This document shows positions 28,168-36,158 of a DNA stretch of 64,000 nt, one piece after another. The notes below the pieces were generated by a model. It was not told the origin of the DNA. It saw nothing but the letters and a program-made list of their open reading frames with translations, and did not search any database. How positions within the stretch are numbered: position 1 is the stretch's first letter; each line of letters begins with the position of its first letter. The position numbers were made by a program, and so were the translations under genes. Location: positions 56,194 to 120,193 of the forward strand of contig ONAD01000005.1 in assembly GCA_900315735.1 (NCBI GenBank). Direction: 5' to 3'. Source of the stretch: an uncultured Lachnospiraceae bacterium (lineage in GTDB: Bacteria > Bacillota > Clostridia > Lachnospirales > Lachnospiraceae).

Positions 28168-28692
28168 TTGGATTATAATCAGGATATTTTCTTTAAGATG
28201 CAACAGCAGCAGATGCCGGGCAAACAGCCCTTTTATATGACAAATCCAATCCAGAATCTTTACATGACGGAGTTAGAATATCAGAGGGATTTAGACCGCA
28301 TGAAAGAGATGTATCCGCTGGAGGTAAGAAAAGTACAGGAGCTGGTGGAAGAAGAATGCGACAAGATGGAATATGAGGGAAGCCTCATGTTTGATGAATA
28401 TCCGGACCGGCTGATGCTGCGACAGATTTGCAAGAGAATCCGTGATAAGGCAGGACTTAGTGAAAGCCGGGAAGGCACGGATACTCCGATGGAAAGACAG
28501 GCGGAAAATCCAGGAGAAAGACGAATGGAAAGTCCGATGGAGAGAATGACGGAGGAACAGTTGGAGGGACAGAATGTAAGAGGTTCAGGCTGTGGAAGAA
28601 ACGGCTGTGGGAATGACCTTGTGGAAGTTCTTCTGTTTCATGAGATGTTTCACCGCAGATGCCGTTACAGACGCTGCCGCAGATGGTGGTAG
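28168..28692 (+). CDS. Small protein with Cys/Arg-rich tail, unknown function
   Basis: The 174-residue product starts at TTG 28168, behind AGGAGAGAAGG. It has a Gln/Met-rich beginning, a conserved-looking core (LEYQRDLDRMKEMYPLEVRK, VEEECDKMEYEGSLMFDEYPDR), a Met/Glu/Arg repeat region (MERQAENPGERRMESPMERM) and an end with paired cysteines and many Arg (GCGRNGCGND, HRRCRYRRCRRWW). I recognise the core from uncharacterised Lachnospiraceae proteins. The tail resembles some spore-coat or nucleic-acid-binding tails, but I cannot assign a function. Confidence 0.6.
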   Translation: MDYNQDIFFKMQQQQMPGKQPFYMTNPIQNLYMTELEYQRDLDRMKEMYPLEVRKVQELVEEECDKMEYEGSLMFDEYPDRLMLRQICKRIRDKAGLSESREGTDTPMERQAENPGERRMESPMERMTEEQLEGQNVRGSGCGRNGCGNDLVEVLLFHEMFHRRCRYRRCRRWW

Positions 28693-28735
28693 CAGACAAT
28701 AAAATAGAGGTTGAGCTTTTGCAAAAAAGGAATTA

Positions 28736-28772
28736 CAATATAGCTGTCGTTTTTTGATGGCTATATTGTTTG
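28736..28772 (+). terminator. Terminator after the Cys/Arg-tailed protein gene
   Basis: CAATATAGC (28736-28744) pairs with GCTATATTG (28760-28768), and TTTGTTT follows. Confidence 0.7.
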
Positions 28773-28775
28773 TTT

Positions 28776-28830
28776 ACGCGAGTAGCGAGAAAAATCGCAT
28801 GCTTGCATGCAGATTTGACGAGCACCGCGA
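28776..28830 (+). repeat. Terminator-adjacent dispersed repeat, copy 2
   Basis: ACGCGAGTAGCGAGAAAAAT directly follows a terminator, then a hairpin with stem GCATGC flanked by AAATC and GATTT, and TTGACGAGCA. Order and structure match copy 1 although the hairpin sequence differs. Further CGAG/CTCG palindromes continue to about 28860. Confidence 0.5.
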
Positions 28831-28887
28831 TAATTCGAGAAACTCGCAAAGCGTGTTTTTCGTAGTTTAGGAAGATGAGGAATACAG

Positions 28888-31422
28888 ATGAATAAAGGAA
28901 TGATTCGGGCACTGGTGTTAGCAGGTGTGTTTCTGGTATCAACCGTAGTGTTTAGTTTTTTGACAAATAAAACAAATCCCGATATGACAACAGAACTGGA
29001 GGAGGCAACACTGCCGACGATCCAGCTTTATTATAAAGAACAGGAAATTAATGAGCTTTACGGTTATGCCGATGAAATGAATGCGGTATATATGAGAGAT
29101 GACATTACACCGGTTGATACGGACAGGCTGCTTCCAATCCGGATTCAGAACGGAAGCTATGCGGTAGATGAAATCTCTTATGAGATTCGGAGCATGGACA
29201 CCCAGCGGCTGATTGCAGATGCCAAAGTGGACAGCTATTCCCAGAAGAGCGGAGTGATTACAGCAGACCTTCCGATTCAGAATCTGCTGGATTCCAATAC
29301 CGAATATTTACTGGTGATACATTTAATACATGGGGACGATACATTAAATTATTATACGAGAATCATTGAACCTCAGGACTGTTATGTAAAAGAAAGTATT
29401 GATTTTGCCAAAGATTTTCATGAAAAGACATTTCAGGAGGATGGCGGCGGTTCTCTGGCAACTTATATGGAACCGGATTCTTCCGCAGATAATTCCACCC
29501 TTGCCAATGTCAGTATTCATTCCACACTGCGTCAGGTGACATGGGATAAATTCAATGGAACTGTTTTGACAGATCCATCGGTAAGCATCAAAGAAATTAA
29601 TGATTCCTATAATGTGATTCTTTTGGATTATGTAGTGACGGCAACCGGGGATAACGGTGAACTGGAATATTATAATGTAGAAGAATATTATCGCGTCCGT
29701 TATACCAATGACCGGATGTATCTATTGAATTTTGAACGGACCATGGATGAAATTTTCCGGGCAGAGAATGATGATTTTTATGAGAATTATTTACAGCTTG
29801 GAATATGTTCGTCCGATGTGGAATATAAGAGTAATGAGACAGGAAGTATTATCTGTTTTGTAAAAGAAGGAGAACTCTGGTGCTACAATGCGACAGAGAA
29901 GAAGCTTTCCCAGGTGTTCAGTTTCCGGGGGTATGAGGGAATTGATTCCAGAGAAAATCATAATGAACATGATGTCCGGATTATCAAGGTGGATGAAACC
30001 GGAAGTGCAGATTTTGTTGTATATGGTTATATGAACAGGGGAAATCATGAAGGTCAGGTAGGCGTAGGTGTTTACCATTATGACAGTGTGGCAAATACAG
30101 TAGAAGAAGAGCTGTTCATACCATCCACTCATTCATACGAAGTGCTGAAATCAGAACTGGGACAGCTGATGTATGAAAATGAAAGTGGAATGTTCTATAT
30201 TATGATGGGCGGAACACTGTATGAGATTAATCTTGCTACTACCAAGGAAAAGGAAGTAGTCAGTGGATTTGAAACAGGAAATTACGCCGTGTCTGAGAAT
30301 AATCAGTTTGTTGCTTATATTGCAGATGGCAACAGCGACAGCGGATCGAAAATTACTGTTCTGAATCTGGAGGATTCAAAAAGTTTTGAAGTAACGGCGG
30401 CAGCAGGAACCTATATCCGGCCACTGGCATTCATGGAAGATGACTTTATCTATGGAGAGGCAAATAACAGTGATGTGTATACAGACTCTGCCGGAAATGT
30501 ACAGTTCCCGATGAACCATATCTATATTGTGGATACGAATGATAAAGAACACGGAGTGTTAAAAGATTATCATAAGGATGGATATTATGTAGCATCTGTA
30601 GAAGTTGTGGATTATACCATTTATCTGAACCGTGAGCAGTATAACGGCATGACTTATGTTCCGGCAGAACAGGATACGATTATGAACCGTGAGGGGGATT
30701 CTACCGAAGTAGTCAGCGTTCATAGTACGGTAACAGAACGAAAACAGACACAGATACAGCTGCAGTTATTGCAGGAAGAAGAGATAAGTTCTGACCGTCT
30801 GCTGACACCAAAACGGATTGTATTGGAGTCACCGAAAAATGTGAATCTGAAAGAGCCGGAAGAGACAGATTATTATTATGCTTATTCTGCCGGAAGAGTA
30901 GTGCTGGCAACGGATAATGCGGCAAAGGCCATTGCGGCAGCCAATGATAATGTGGGCGTTGTGGTAGGAAGCCGGCAGCAGTATATCTGGAAGCGGGCAA
31001 GAAAGTCTTCCCAGTCACCGATTGCGATTACGATAGGTGATGCGGATACATCCGGAACGACGATTGCAAAGGCAATCAATGGCATGCTTTCAACCCAGGG
31101 ATTAAATGTTGGTGTAGGAGAATTGATGGCATCCGGAAATACACCAAAACAGATTTTAAAGGATACGCTGCAGGATGCAGTAGTAATTGATTTGACCGGA
31201 AGTGATCTGGATGCAGTGTTATATTATGTGAATCTTGGGACACCGGTATTTGCCATGAGCAGCGGAAGCGATGCAGTATTGATTACCGGTTATGATAATG
31301 CAGGAGTTTATGTTTATAATCCTGCAACCGGTGCAACAGAGAAGATGTCCATGACGGATGCACAGAATGTATTTGATGCGGCAGGCAATGTATATTTTGC
31401 TTATATGAAAATCACAGAATAG
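28888..31422 (+). CDS. Large membrane-anchored extracytoplasmic protein, unknown function
   Basis: The 844-residue protein has one N-terminal membrane helix (about 7-25) and is otherwise extracytoplasmic. The middle (about 290-600) contains beta-rich stretches such as GELWCYNATEKKLSQVF and GGTLYEINLATTKEKEV that look like blades of a propeller. The C-terminal roughly 170 residues resemble a C39-like papain fold (VLITGYDNAGVYVYNPATG), but the usual catalytic Cys and His are not at their expected places, so any peptidase activity is doubtful. A conserved hypothetical of this group, as far as I can tell. It may sense or bind wall material. Confidence 0.55.
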   Translation: MNKGMIRALVLAGVFLVSTVVFSFLTNKTNPDMTTELEEATLPTIQLYYKEQEINELYGYADEMNAVYMRDDITPVDTDRLLPIRIQNGSYAVDEISYEIRSMDTQRLIADAKVDSYSQKSGVITADLPIQNLLDSNTEYLLVIHLIHGDDTLNYYTRIIEPQDCYVKESIDFAKDFHEKTFQEDGGGSLATYMEPDSSADNSTLANVSIHSTLRQVTWDKFNGTVLTDPSVSIKEINDSYNVILLDYVVTATGDNGELEYYNVEEYYRVRYTNDRMYLLNFERTMDEIFRAENDDFYENYLQLGICSSDVEYKSNETGSIICFVKEGELWCYNATEKKLSQVFSFRGYEGIDSRENHNEHDVRIIKVDETGSADFVVYGYMNRGNHEGQVGVGVYHYDSVANTVEEELFIPSTHSYEVLKSELGQLMYENESGMFYIMMGGTLYEINLATTKEKEVVSGFETGNYAVSENNQFVAYIADGNSDSGSKITVLNLEDSKSFEVTAAAGTYIRPLAFMEDDFIYGEANNSDVYTDSAGNVQFPMNHIYIVDTNDKEHGVLKDYHKDGYYVASVEVVDYTIYLNREQYNGMTYVPAEQDTIMNREGDSTEVVSVHSTVTERKQTQIQLQLLQEEEISSDRLLTPKRIVLESPKNVNLKEPEETDYYYAYSAGRVVLATDNAAKAIAAANDNVGVVVGSRQQYIWKRARKSSQSPIAITIGDADTSGTTIAKAINGMLSTQGLNVGVGELMASGNTPKQILKDTLQDAVVIDLTGSDLDAVLYYVNLGTPVFAMSSGSDAVLITGYDNAGVYVYNPATGATEKMSMTDAQNVFDAAGNVYFAYMKITE

Positions 31423-31536
31423 AGGCGCAGGCAGAGAATAAGCGTGAAAAAGGTGTAAAAAACATATAAAATTGCCTAAAAAAAGCCGAAGTTTCTTAAC
31501 GGTTTCGGTATTAGTGCCGTATTTGCATAAAGTCTA

Positions 31537-31565
31537 TTGCAAAATCCGTTCGTGTAGGCTATATT
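31537..31565 (+). promoter_or_regulatory. Promoter for the HPr-like gene
   Basis: TTGCAA (31537-31542), a 17-base spacer and TATATT (31560-31565), about 43 bases before the ATG. Upstream, CCGAAG...GGTTTCGG (31485-31508) may end the previous transcript. Confidence 0.6.
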
Positions 31566-31608
31566 AATTTTTGTACGAATTGTACTACTTAGAAGCGAGG
31601 AAGATAAC

Positions 31609-31863
31609 ATGAGTAGAAAAGAAGTTACAGTTTCAAACGTTTCAAAAAAACACGATAATCCAATTGCAGAGTTGGTTCAGGTTGCATGTCAGTTTGACAG
31701 CAATATTACTCTTGAAAGTGATAACCGTAAAATTAATGCCAAGAGCATCATGGGAATCATGGCATTTAATCCGTCCAAAGGAATGACGGTTAACATTGTT
31801 GCAGAGGGAAATGATGAAGAAGAAGCTCTCTTAGCAATGGAGAAGTTTTTAGTGTGTGATTAA
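31609..31863 (+). CDS. HPr-family phosphocarrier-like protein with altered active site
   Basis: The 84-residue protein has the HPr size and fold pattern. His15, the residue phosphorylated by enzyme I, is present, and Ser46, the HPr-kinase site, is present in NAKSIMGIMAF. However, the loop normally GxHARPA reads KKHDNPI, so the conserved Arg17 is Asn and the small residues after it differ. Crh of Bacillus is the reverse case (His15 lost). It may be a regulatory rather than transport HPr. GCGAGG precedes the ATG, and its promoter is clear. Confidence 0.78.
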   Translation: MSRKEVTVSNVSKKHDNPIAELVQVACQFDSNITLESDNRKINAKSIMGIMAFNPSKGMTVNIVAEGNDEEEALLAMEKFLVCD

Positions 31864-31883
31864 TTTTCAGGGAGGGAATTATA

Positions 31884-32366
31884 ATGCAGAAGAGACCAGT
31901 TGAGAAAGCAGCCGAAGTAAAGGCAGCAGTAAAAGCTACAGAAACAAAGGCAGTAGTTAAGGCAGAAGAGGTTAAGGCAGAAGCAAAAGAAGTTGTAGCG
32001 AAGAAAGCAGAGACCGTAGTAAAGAAAGCGGAAGAGACAGTTAAGAAGGCAGAAGAGACAGCAAAGAAAGCAGAGACTACTGTAAAAGCAGCAGCAAAGA
32101 CTACCGCAAAGAAAGCAACCAAGAAAGTTGCAGCAAAGAAAACTGCTAAGGCAGAGAAGAAAGAACTTGTACCTGAAGTATTCGTTCAGTTCAACGGTAA
32201 TGAAGATGTTGTTGCAAACGTTATTGAGAGAGCAAAAGAAGCTTTCGCAGCAGACGGACACAGAGCATCCAGCATTAAGTCTTTAAAGGTTTATTTAAAA
32301 CCGGAAGAGTATGCAGCATACTATGTTGTAAATGATACATATGCAGGTAAAGTTAACTTATTCTAG
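31884..32366 (+). CDS. Lys/Ala-rich histone-H1-like protein with DUF6465-type C-terminus
   Basis: The first roughly 95 of 160 residues are almost only Lys, Ala, Glu, Val and Thr in repeats such as KKAEET, likely a long coiled or disordered basic helix like eukaryotic H1 tails. The last 65 form a compact domain (VFVQFNGNEDVVANVIERAKEAF...HRASSIKSLKVYLKPEEYAAYYVVN) that I recognise as the DUF6465 type found in Lachnospiraceae. DNA or RNA binding is plausible from the charge, but not shown. It follows the HPr-like gene by 20 bases and ends in a palindromic terminator. Confidence 0.72.
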   Translation: MQKRPVEKAAEVKAAVKATETKAVVKAEEVKAEAKEVVAKKAETVVKKAEETVKKAEETAKKAETTVKAAAKTTAKKATKKVAAKKTAKAEKKELVPEVFVQFNGNEDVVANVIERAKEAFAADGHRASSIKSLKVYLKPEEYAAYYVVNDTYAGKVNLF

Positions 32367-32381
32367 TTTGTCTACGATATA

Positions 32382-32415
32382 AAAAAATGGCTTCGGAATT
32401 CCGAAGCCATTTTTT
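32382..32415. terminator. Bidirectional terminator between convergent genes
   Basis: A perfect 34-base palindrome: six A, TGGCTTCGG, AATT, CCGAAGCCA, six T. It can terminate the histone-like gene on + and prs on -. Confidence 0.9.
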
Positions 32416-32424
32416 CGTACTTAT

Positions 32425-33612
32425 TTATTTCTTTTTCTGATTTGCTTTATATTTCTTTACAAGCTTCTGGATACGCTCGTTTGGATCTAAGAGCTCGCTG
32501 ATAGAAGCATCGTGATTTAAGGTATCGATAATATAAGCGATATATTTGCTCATGTCACAGTTGATGTAATATGGACGGCTTAAAAGTTCCGGAGTCTGAT
32601 AAGTCAGGTTAGTGGTAACTACACGGTAGATAGTTCCATCTTCTACTGCTTTATCAAATTTCTCCAGACCGTTGGTGAAAAGTCCGAAGGTTGCAACAAC
32701 GAAGATTCTCTTTGCTTTTCTCTTCTTTAATTCGGTTGCAACATCAATCATACTTTCGCCGGAAGAAATCATATCATCAATAATCAGAACATCTTTTCCT
32801 TCTACGGAAGAACCTAAAAATTCATGTGCAACGATTGGGTTACGTCCGTCAACAATTCTGCTGTAATCACGACGTTTGTAGAACATACCCATATCCAGAC
32901 CAAGTACGCTGGAAAGATAAATTGCACGTCCGGTACCACCTTCATCCGGGCTGATAATCATCATGTGGTCAGAATCAATCTGTAAGTCAGGAACGTTCTT
33001 GCAGATACCTTTGATAAACTGGTATGCAGGCTGAACGGTTTCGAAACCACCCTTTAATGGAATTGCATTCTGGACACGAGGGTCATGAGCATCAAATGTG
33101 ATGATGTTGTCAACACCCATAGCAACCAGTTCCTGTAAAGCCAGTGCACAGTCCAAAGATTCTCTGGTGCTTCTTCTATGCTGGCGGCTTTCATAAAGGA
33201 ATGGAATGATAACAGTAATTCTTCTTGCTTTACCACCGATTGCAGCAATAATTCTCTTTAAATCCTGGTAATGATCGTCCGGAGACATATGGTTTGTCTG
33301 ACCACACAGAGAATAAGTAAGGCTGTAGTTGGTAACATCAACCATAAGATAAAGGTCATAACCACGAACAGTTTCTTTAATCATTCCCTTTGCTTCACCT
33401 GAACCAAAACGAGGGGTAACAGCTTCGATGATATAAGAATCACGTTTGTAGCCCATAAAAGCTGCATCATTCTGGTGCTGATGCTGTCTTTCGTCTCTCC
33501 ATTTGACAAGGTATTTGTCAACTTTTTCTCCTAATTCCTGGCAGCTCTTTAATGGAATAATTCCAAGAGAACCAGTAGGAAGGGTTTCTAAGTTTCTTTC
33601 ACTGTTTGACAT
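32425..33612 (-). CDS. prs: Ribose-phosphate pyrophosphokinase (long form)
   Basis: The 395-residue protein makes PRPP from ribose 5-phosphate and ATP. It has the tandem phosphoribosyltransferase folds with PFLYESRQHRRSTRES (ATP-binding flexible loop), FDAHDPRVQNAIP, and the PRPP loop VLIIDDMISSGESM. It is about 80 residues longer than the usual 315, with extra N-terminal sequence and a C-terminal basic tail (VKKYKANQKKK). The ATP loop is close to, but not identical with, canonical Prs. GGAGGAAC precedes the ATG. It lies downstream of the helicase loader and dnaD on the same strand and is probably in their operon. Confidence 0.88.
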   Translation of the reverse strand: MSNSERNLETLPTGSLGIIPLKSCQELGEKVDKYLVKWRDERQHQHQNDAAFMGYKRDSYIIEAVTPRFGSGEAKGMIKETVRGYDLYLMVDVTNYSLTYSLCGQTNHMSPDDHYQDLKRIIAAIGGKARRITVIIPFLYESRQHRRSTRESLDCALALQELVAMGVDNIITFDAHDPRVQNAIPLKGGFETVQPAYQFIKGICKNVPDLQIDSDHMMIISPDEGGTGRAIYLSSVLGLDMGMFYKRRDYSRIVDGRNPIVAHEFLGSSVEGKDVLIIDDMISSGESMIDVATELKKRKAKRIFVVATFGLFTNGLEKFDKAVEDGTIYRVVTTNLTYQTPELLSRPYYINCDMSKYIAYIIDTLNHDASISELLDPNERIQKLVKKYKANQKKK

Positions 33613-33683
33613 GAATAGGTTCCTCCATAGAAATAATTTATCTTATATAGTTCAATAGATATAACATCTAATTGAATACGTAA

Positions 33684-34676
33684 TTAATGCAGCTTTTTCT
33701 TAAGACGGATGTCGTCTCCGAAAAGCTTAATCATCGTATAGTTGCTGAAAATGCGGGAGCAGATACGCTCGGAATACACATCAGCAAGCTGGTCAATACT
33801 TAAGTTCGTAGAAATCAGGGTTGATTTCTGGCGCAGCATACGTTCATTCAGACACAGGAAAAGCCGGGATGCCGTAAAAGAATTAGCAAGCTCGGTTCCG
33901 AGGTCATCAATAATTAAAAGGTCGCAGTCAAAAATATTCTGACCGGCAGCAGAAGCTGCAGCGTCCTTCTGGAACGTATCCTTTTCAAATATATCAAATA
34001 ATTGGAAAGCTGTAAAATAAATAACGGAATGTCCCTTATCTAAAAGCTCTTTGGCAACGCAGTTTGAAAGAAAAGTCTTTCCAATCCCGGTTGCTCCATA
34101 GAAAAAGAGATTTTCAAAAGAAGTATCAAAATGCTCGATAAAGGACTTACAGTCCGCAACAGCTTTTTTTGCAGTATCATAAGCAGATAATCCGGTGGTA
34201 GGGTTTATCTGCTCTTTGGAATAGTATGCATAAGAGAAATTCGAAAAATTCTCCTTTGCTAAAATATCTTTTACATTAGACTGCGTATAGACCAAATCAA
34301 TGGCAGCCTGTACAAAACAATGACAGCGTTCATTTCCAATATAGCCGGTATCCTTACAGTCCTTACAGGTGTAAACCGGTTCCAGATAATCAGCAGGATA
34401 GCCCAAAGAAGCAATCAAATCCTGTTTCTCCCTGCGAAGAGCGGAAAGCTGTTCTTTTAAAGAGGAGAGGACAGAGGAATCTTCTGCTCCATCATCAGAC
34501 AGAAGCTGTTTTGCGCTTGCTACTGAGATGGAAGAAATCTCATGGTCTATTTCTGTAAGGCGCGGACATTTTCCATAGACTTCCTGGATGCGTTCATCCA
34601 GAAGATGCTGGTTGTGAAACTGTCTGGCATTATATTGTCGAATTAAAGTGTCATATTGTGAATTATTAAGAGACAT
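33684..34676 (-). CDS. DnaC/DnaI-like helicase loader ATPase
   Basis: The 330-residue protein has a helical N-terminus, a Cys cluster (CKDCKDTGYIGNERCHCF) as in DnaI, and a C-terminal AAA domain with Walker A GATGIGKTF and Walker B LLIIDDLGTE, followed by STNLSIDQL (sensor 1) and RIFSNYTMIKLFGDDIR. Such proteins load the replicative helicase at origins and restart sites. It directly follows the dnaD-like gene by 32 bases, recreating a primosome pair. Confidence 0.88.
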   Translation of the reverse strand: MSLNNSQYDTLIRQYNARQFHNQHLLDERIQEVYGKCPRLTEIDHEISSISVASAKQLLSDDGAEDSSVLSSLKEQLSALRREKQDLIASLGYPADYLEPVYTCKDCKDTGYIGNERCHCFVQAAIDLVYTQSNVKDILAKENFSNFSYAYYSKEQINPTTGLSAYDTAKKAVADCKSFIEHFDTSFENLFFYGATGIGKTFLSNCVAKELLDKGHSVIYFTAFQLFDIFEKDTFQKDAAASAAGQNIFDCDLLIIDDLGTELANSFTASRLFLCLNERMLRQKSTLISTNLSIDQLADVYSERICSRIFSNYTMIKLFGDDIRLKKKLH

Positions 34677-34708
34677 GAAATGCTCCTTTTGGTATTGTGA
34701 AAAGCTTC

Positions 34709-35875
34709 TTAATTATTTAAGAGCTGTTTTTCAAGCTGTTCAAAATTATAGGTACGCTGTGAAAAATTGTTAAAGCGGTTGGCAGCGGTCTTATTTACGG
34801 TAACATTGCGGGAAGCAGATGCTTTACTTTTCTTATAAGCGCTGTCTAATACTGCAATATCGTCTAAGTGATGGATGTTGCATTTATGCCAGTTTTCCAA
34901 AATAGTATCGGCATACTGGAAGCTTGGCTGGTTGGTTGCCTGCAGCGTCCGTTTGCATGCCTCGGAAATGATATCCAGAGTAAATCCAAACTGGCTGGTC
35001 CACTTATCCACTAATTCAAGCTCATATTCAGCTAACTTTCTGCCGCTGATTCCAAATGCCTTCATGACACCATAATGTGTCTGCTTATAAGCACTGGATG
35101 AGCGTCTGGCATCTTCAACGGTACGAATGGAAGATGCAGACCAGGAAAGTGCAATCTTGTCCATATAACGGATGCTCTTATGACCGTTGTCCACACAGGA
35201 TTCTACCAGATATTCAATCAGGTCAGCAGAGAATTTTAATTCATCCGACCAGTAGAGAATCGTTTCATAATCCTTGATGGACAAAGGATGTCCGATATAG
35301 CGTTCAATAATAAATAATAAATCGCTGGAAGCTTCATCATTCTGGAAAGACAGAATCTGATCTTTCGTATAGGATGGGCGGATATCTACAGTAGATGCTG
35401 CCACGGAAGCTGCGTTGACCGCAGAAGCTGTCGTATCAGCCGGTACTTCCTTAGCCGGAGCTGATACTGTTACAGAGGTTGTATGCATTGTAGCATTTGT
35501 GCCATCAATAGCAGAAGCAGGATGTGGTTCATCGGCTGTTTTGGATTTCATGACCTGTTCAGAAGCTTCGGCAACCGCAGAAACAGGCTCACATAGGCAG
35601 ATGCCGGTAAGCTGTTCCTTGGAATTATATTCTAACTGGAGTAAGTGTTTCTTCTCCCAGTATTTTAATGCACGTTTAATATCCTTTTCCGTATGGTCGA
35701 ATTTATCAGCCATTCTGGAAACGGAAAAACTCTCGGCTGTGTTGATACAGCGGAGCAGATATAAATAAATTTTTACAAATTCTCCATTGGCATCTGCCAT
35801 ATACTCATCAATAAAGGTATTGGATACGCAGGTAACCATGGATTTGCTTTTCGTATGTAATGTTATGTCTGTCAT
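34709..35875 (-). CDS. dnaD: DnaD-domain primosomal replication protein
   Basis: The 388-residue protein has an N-terminal winged-helix DnaB/DnaD-like part (FVKIYLYLLRCI...FDHTEKDIKRALKYWEKKHLLQLEY), an Ala/Thr/Ser-rich linker, and two C-terminal DnaD-type helical repeats (FIERYIGHPLSIKDYETILYWSD and MKAFGISGRKLAEYELELVDKW). It would act with the helicase loader in origin remodelling. ATG at 35873-35875, behind GAGGGAG, is the best start; an upstream in-frame ATG adds nine residues. Perfect DnaA boxes lie within 300 bases upstream. Confidence 0.85.
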   Translation of the reverse strand: MTDITLHTKSKSMVTCVSNTFIDEYMADANGEFVKIYLYLLRCINTAESFSVSRMADKFDHTEKDIKRALKYWEKKHLLQLEYNSKEQLTGICLCEPVSAVAEASEQVMKSKTADEPHPASAIDGTNATMHTTSVTVSAPAKEVPADTTASAVNAASVAASTVDIRPSYTKDQILSFQNDEASSDLLFIIERYIGHPLSIKDYETILYWSDELKFSADLIEYLVESCVDNGHKSIRYMDKIALSWSASSIRTVEDARRSSSAYKQTHYGVMKAFGISGRKLAEYELELVDKWTSQFGFTLDIISEACKRTLQATNQPSFQYADTILENWHKCNIHHLDDIAVLDSAYKKSKASASRNVTVNKTAANRFNNFSQRTYNFEQLEKQLLNN

Positions 35876-35994
35876 AAGAACTCCCTCTTTCACCGACCAC
35901 ATTATAGCATATGAATCTGAAATTGAGAAGCATTATTTTGACCAAAAATCCAGTAAAATCAAGGGTTTCCACATTTACACAGAATTGTGAATAA

Positions 35995-36158
35995 TGTGGA
36001 TAACTTTCTTTTTGAAGTGCGTTATGGTAACTGAAAAGAGAGTGGTTTGGCGGTTAATACAGACAGAATGGCGTTTTTTGAAAATACATTATGTAAACAA
36101 AAAAATCCACATCCATAATTCACAAAATTGTGAATTACGATGTGGATAATGTGGATAA
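35995..36158 (-). promoter_or_regulatory. Cluster of three perfect DnaA boxes
   Basis: TGTGGATAA (TTATCCACA on the - strand) occurs at 35995-36003, 36141-36149 and 36150-36158; the last two abut. Imperfect relatives (GTTTCCACA near 35965, AATCCACA near 36104) lie between. All perfect boxes point the same way. They sit upstream of dnaD and directly after the murC stop, so DnaA may control the dnaD-loader unit or be titrated here. Confidence 0.7.
36099..36147 (-). terminator. Terminator of murC
   Basis: On the - strand, ATCCACATCGTAATTCACA and its near-perfect complement form a stem of about 19 bp with a 4-base loop, then seven T residues. The stem shares bases with one DnaA box. Confidence 0.8.

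Noticed and set aside
31860..32261. Minus-strand ORFs rich in Phe, Leu and Cys opposite the Lys/Ala protein
   Set aside because: They are shadows of the repetitive coding strand; the + frame has a promoter, ribosome binding site and terminator in its favour.
35995..36158. The DnaA box cluster as the chromosomal origin
   Set aside because: There is no dnaA or dnaN nearby, no clear A/T-rich unwinding element with box arrays, and only three perfect boxes. A regulatory or titration site is more likely.
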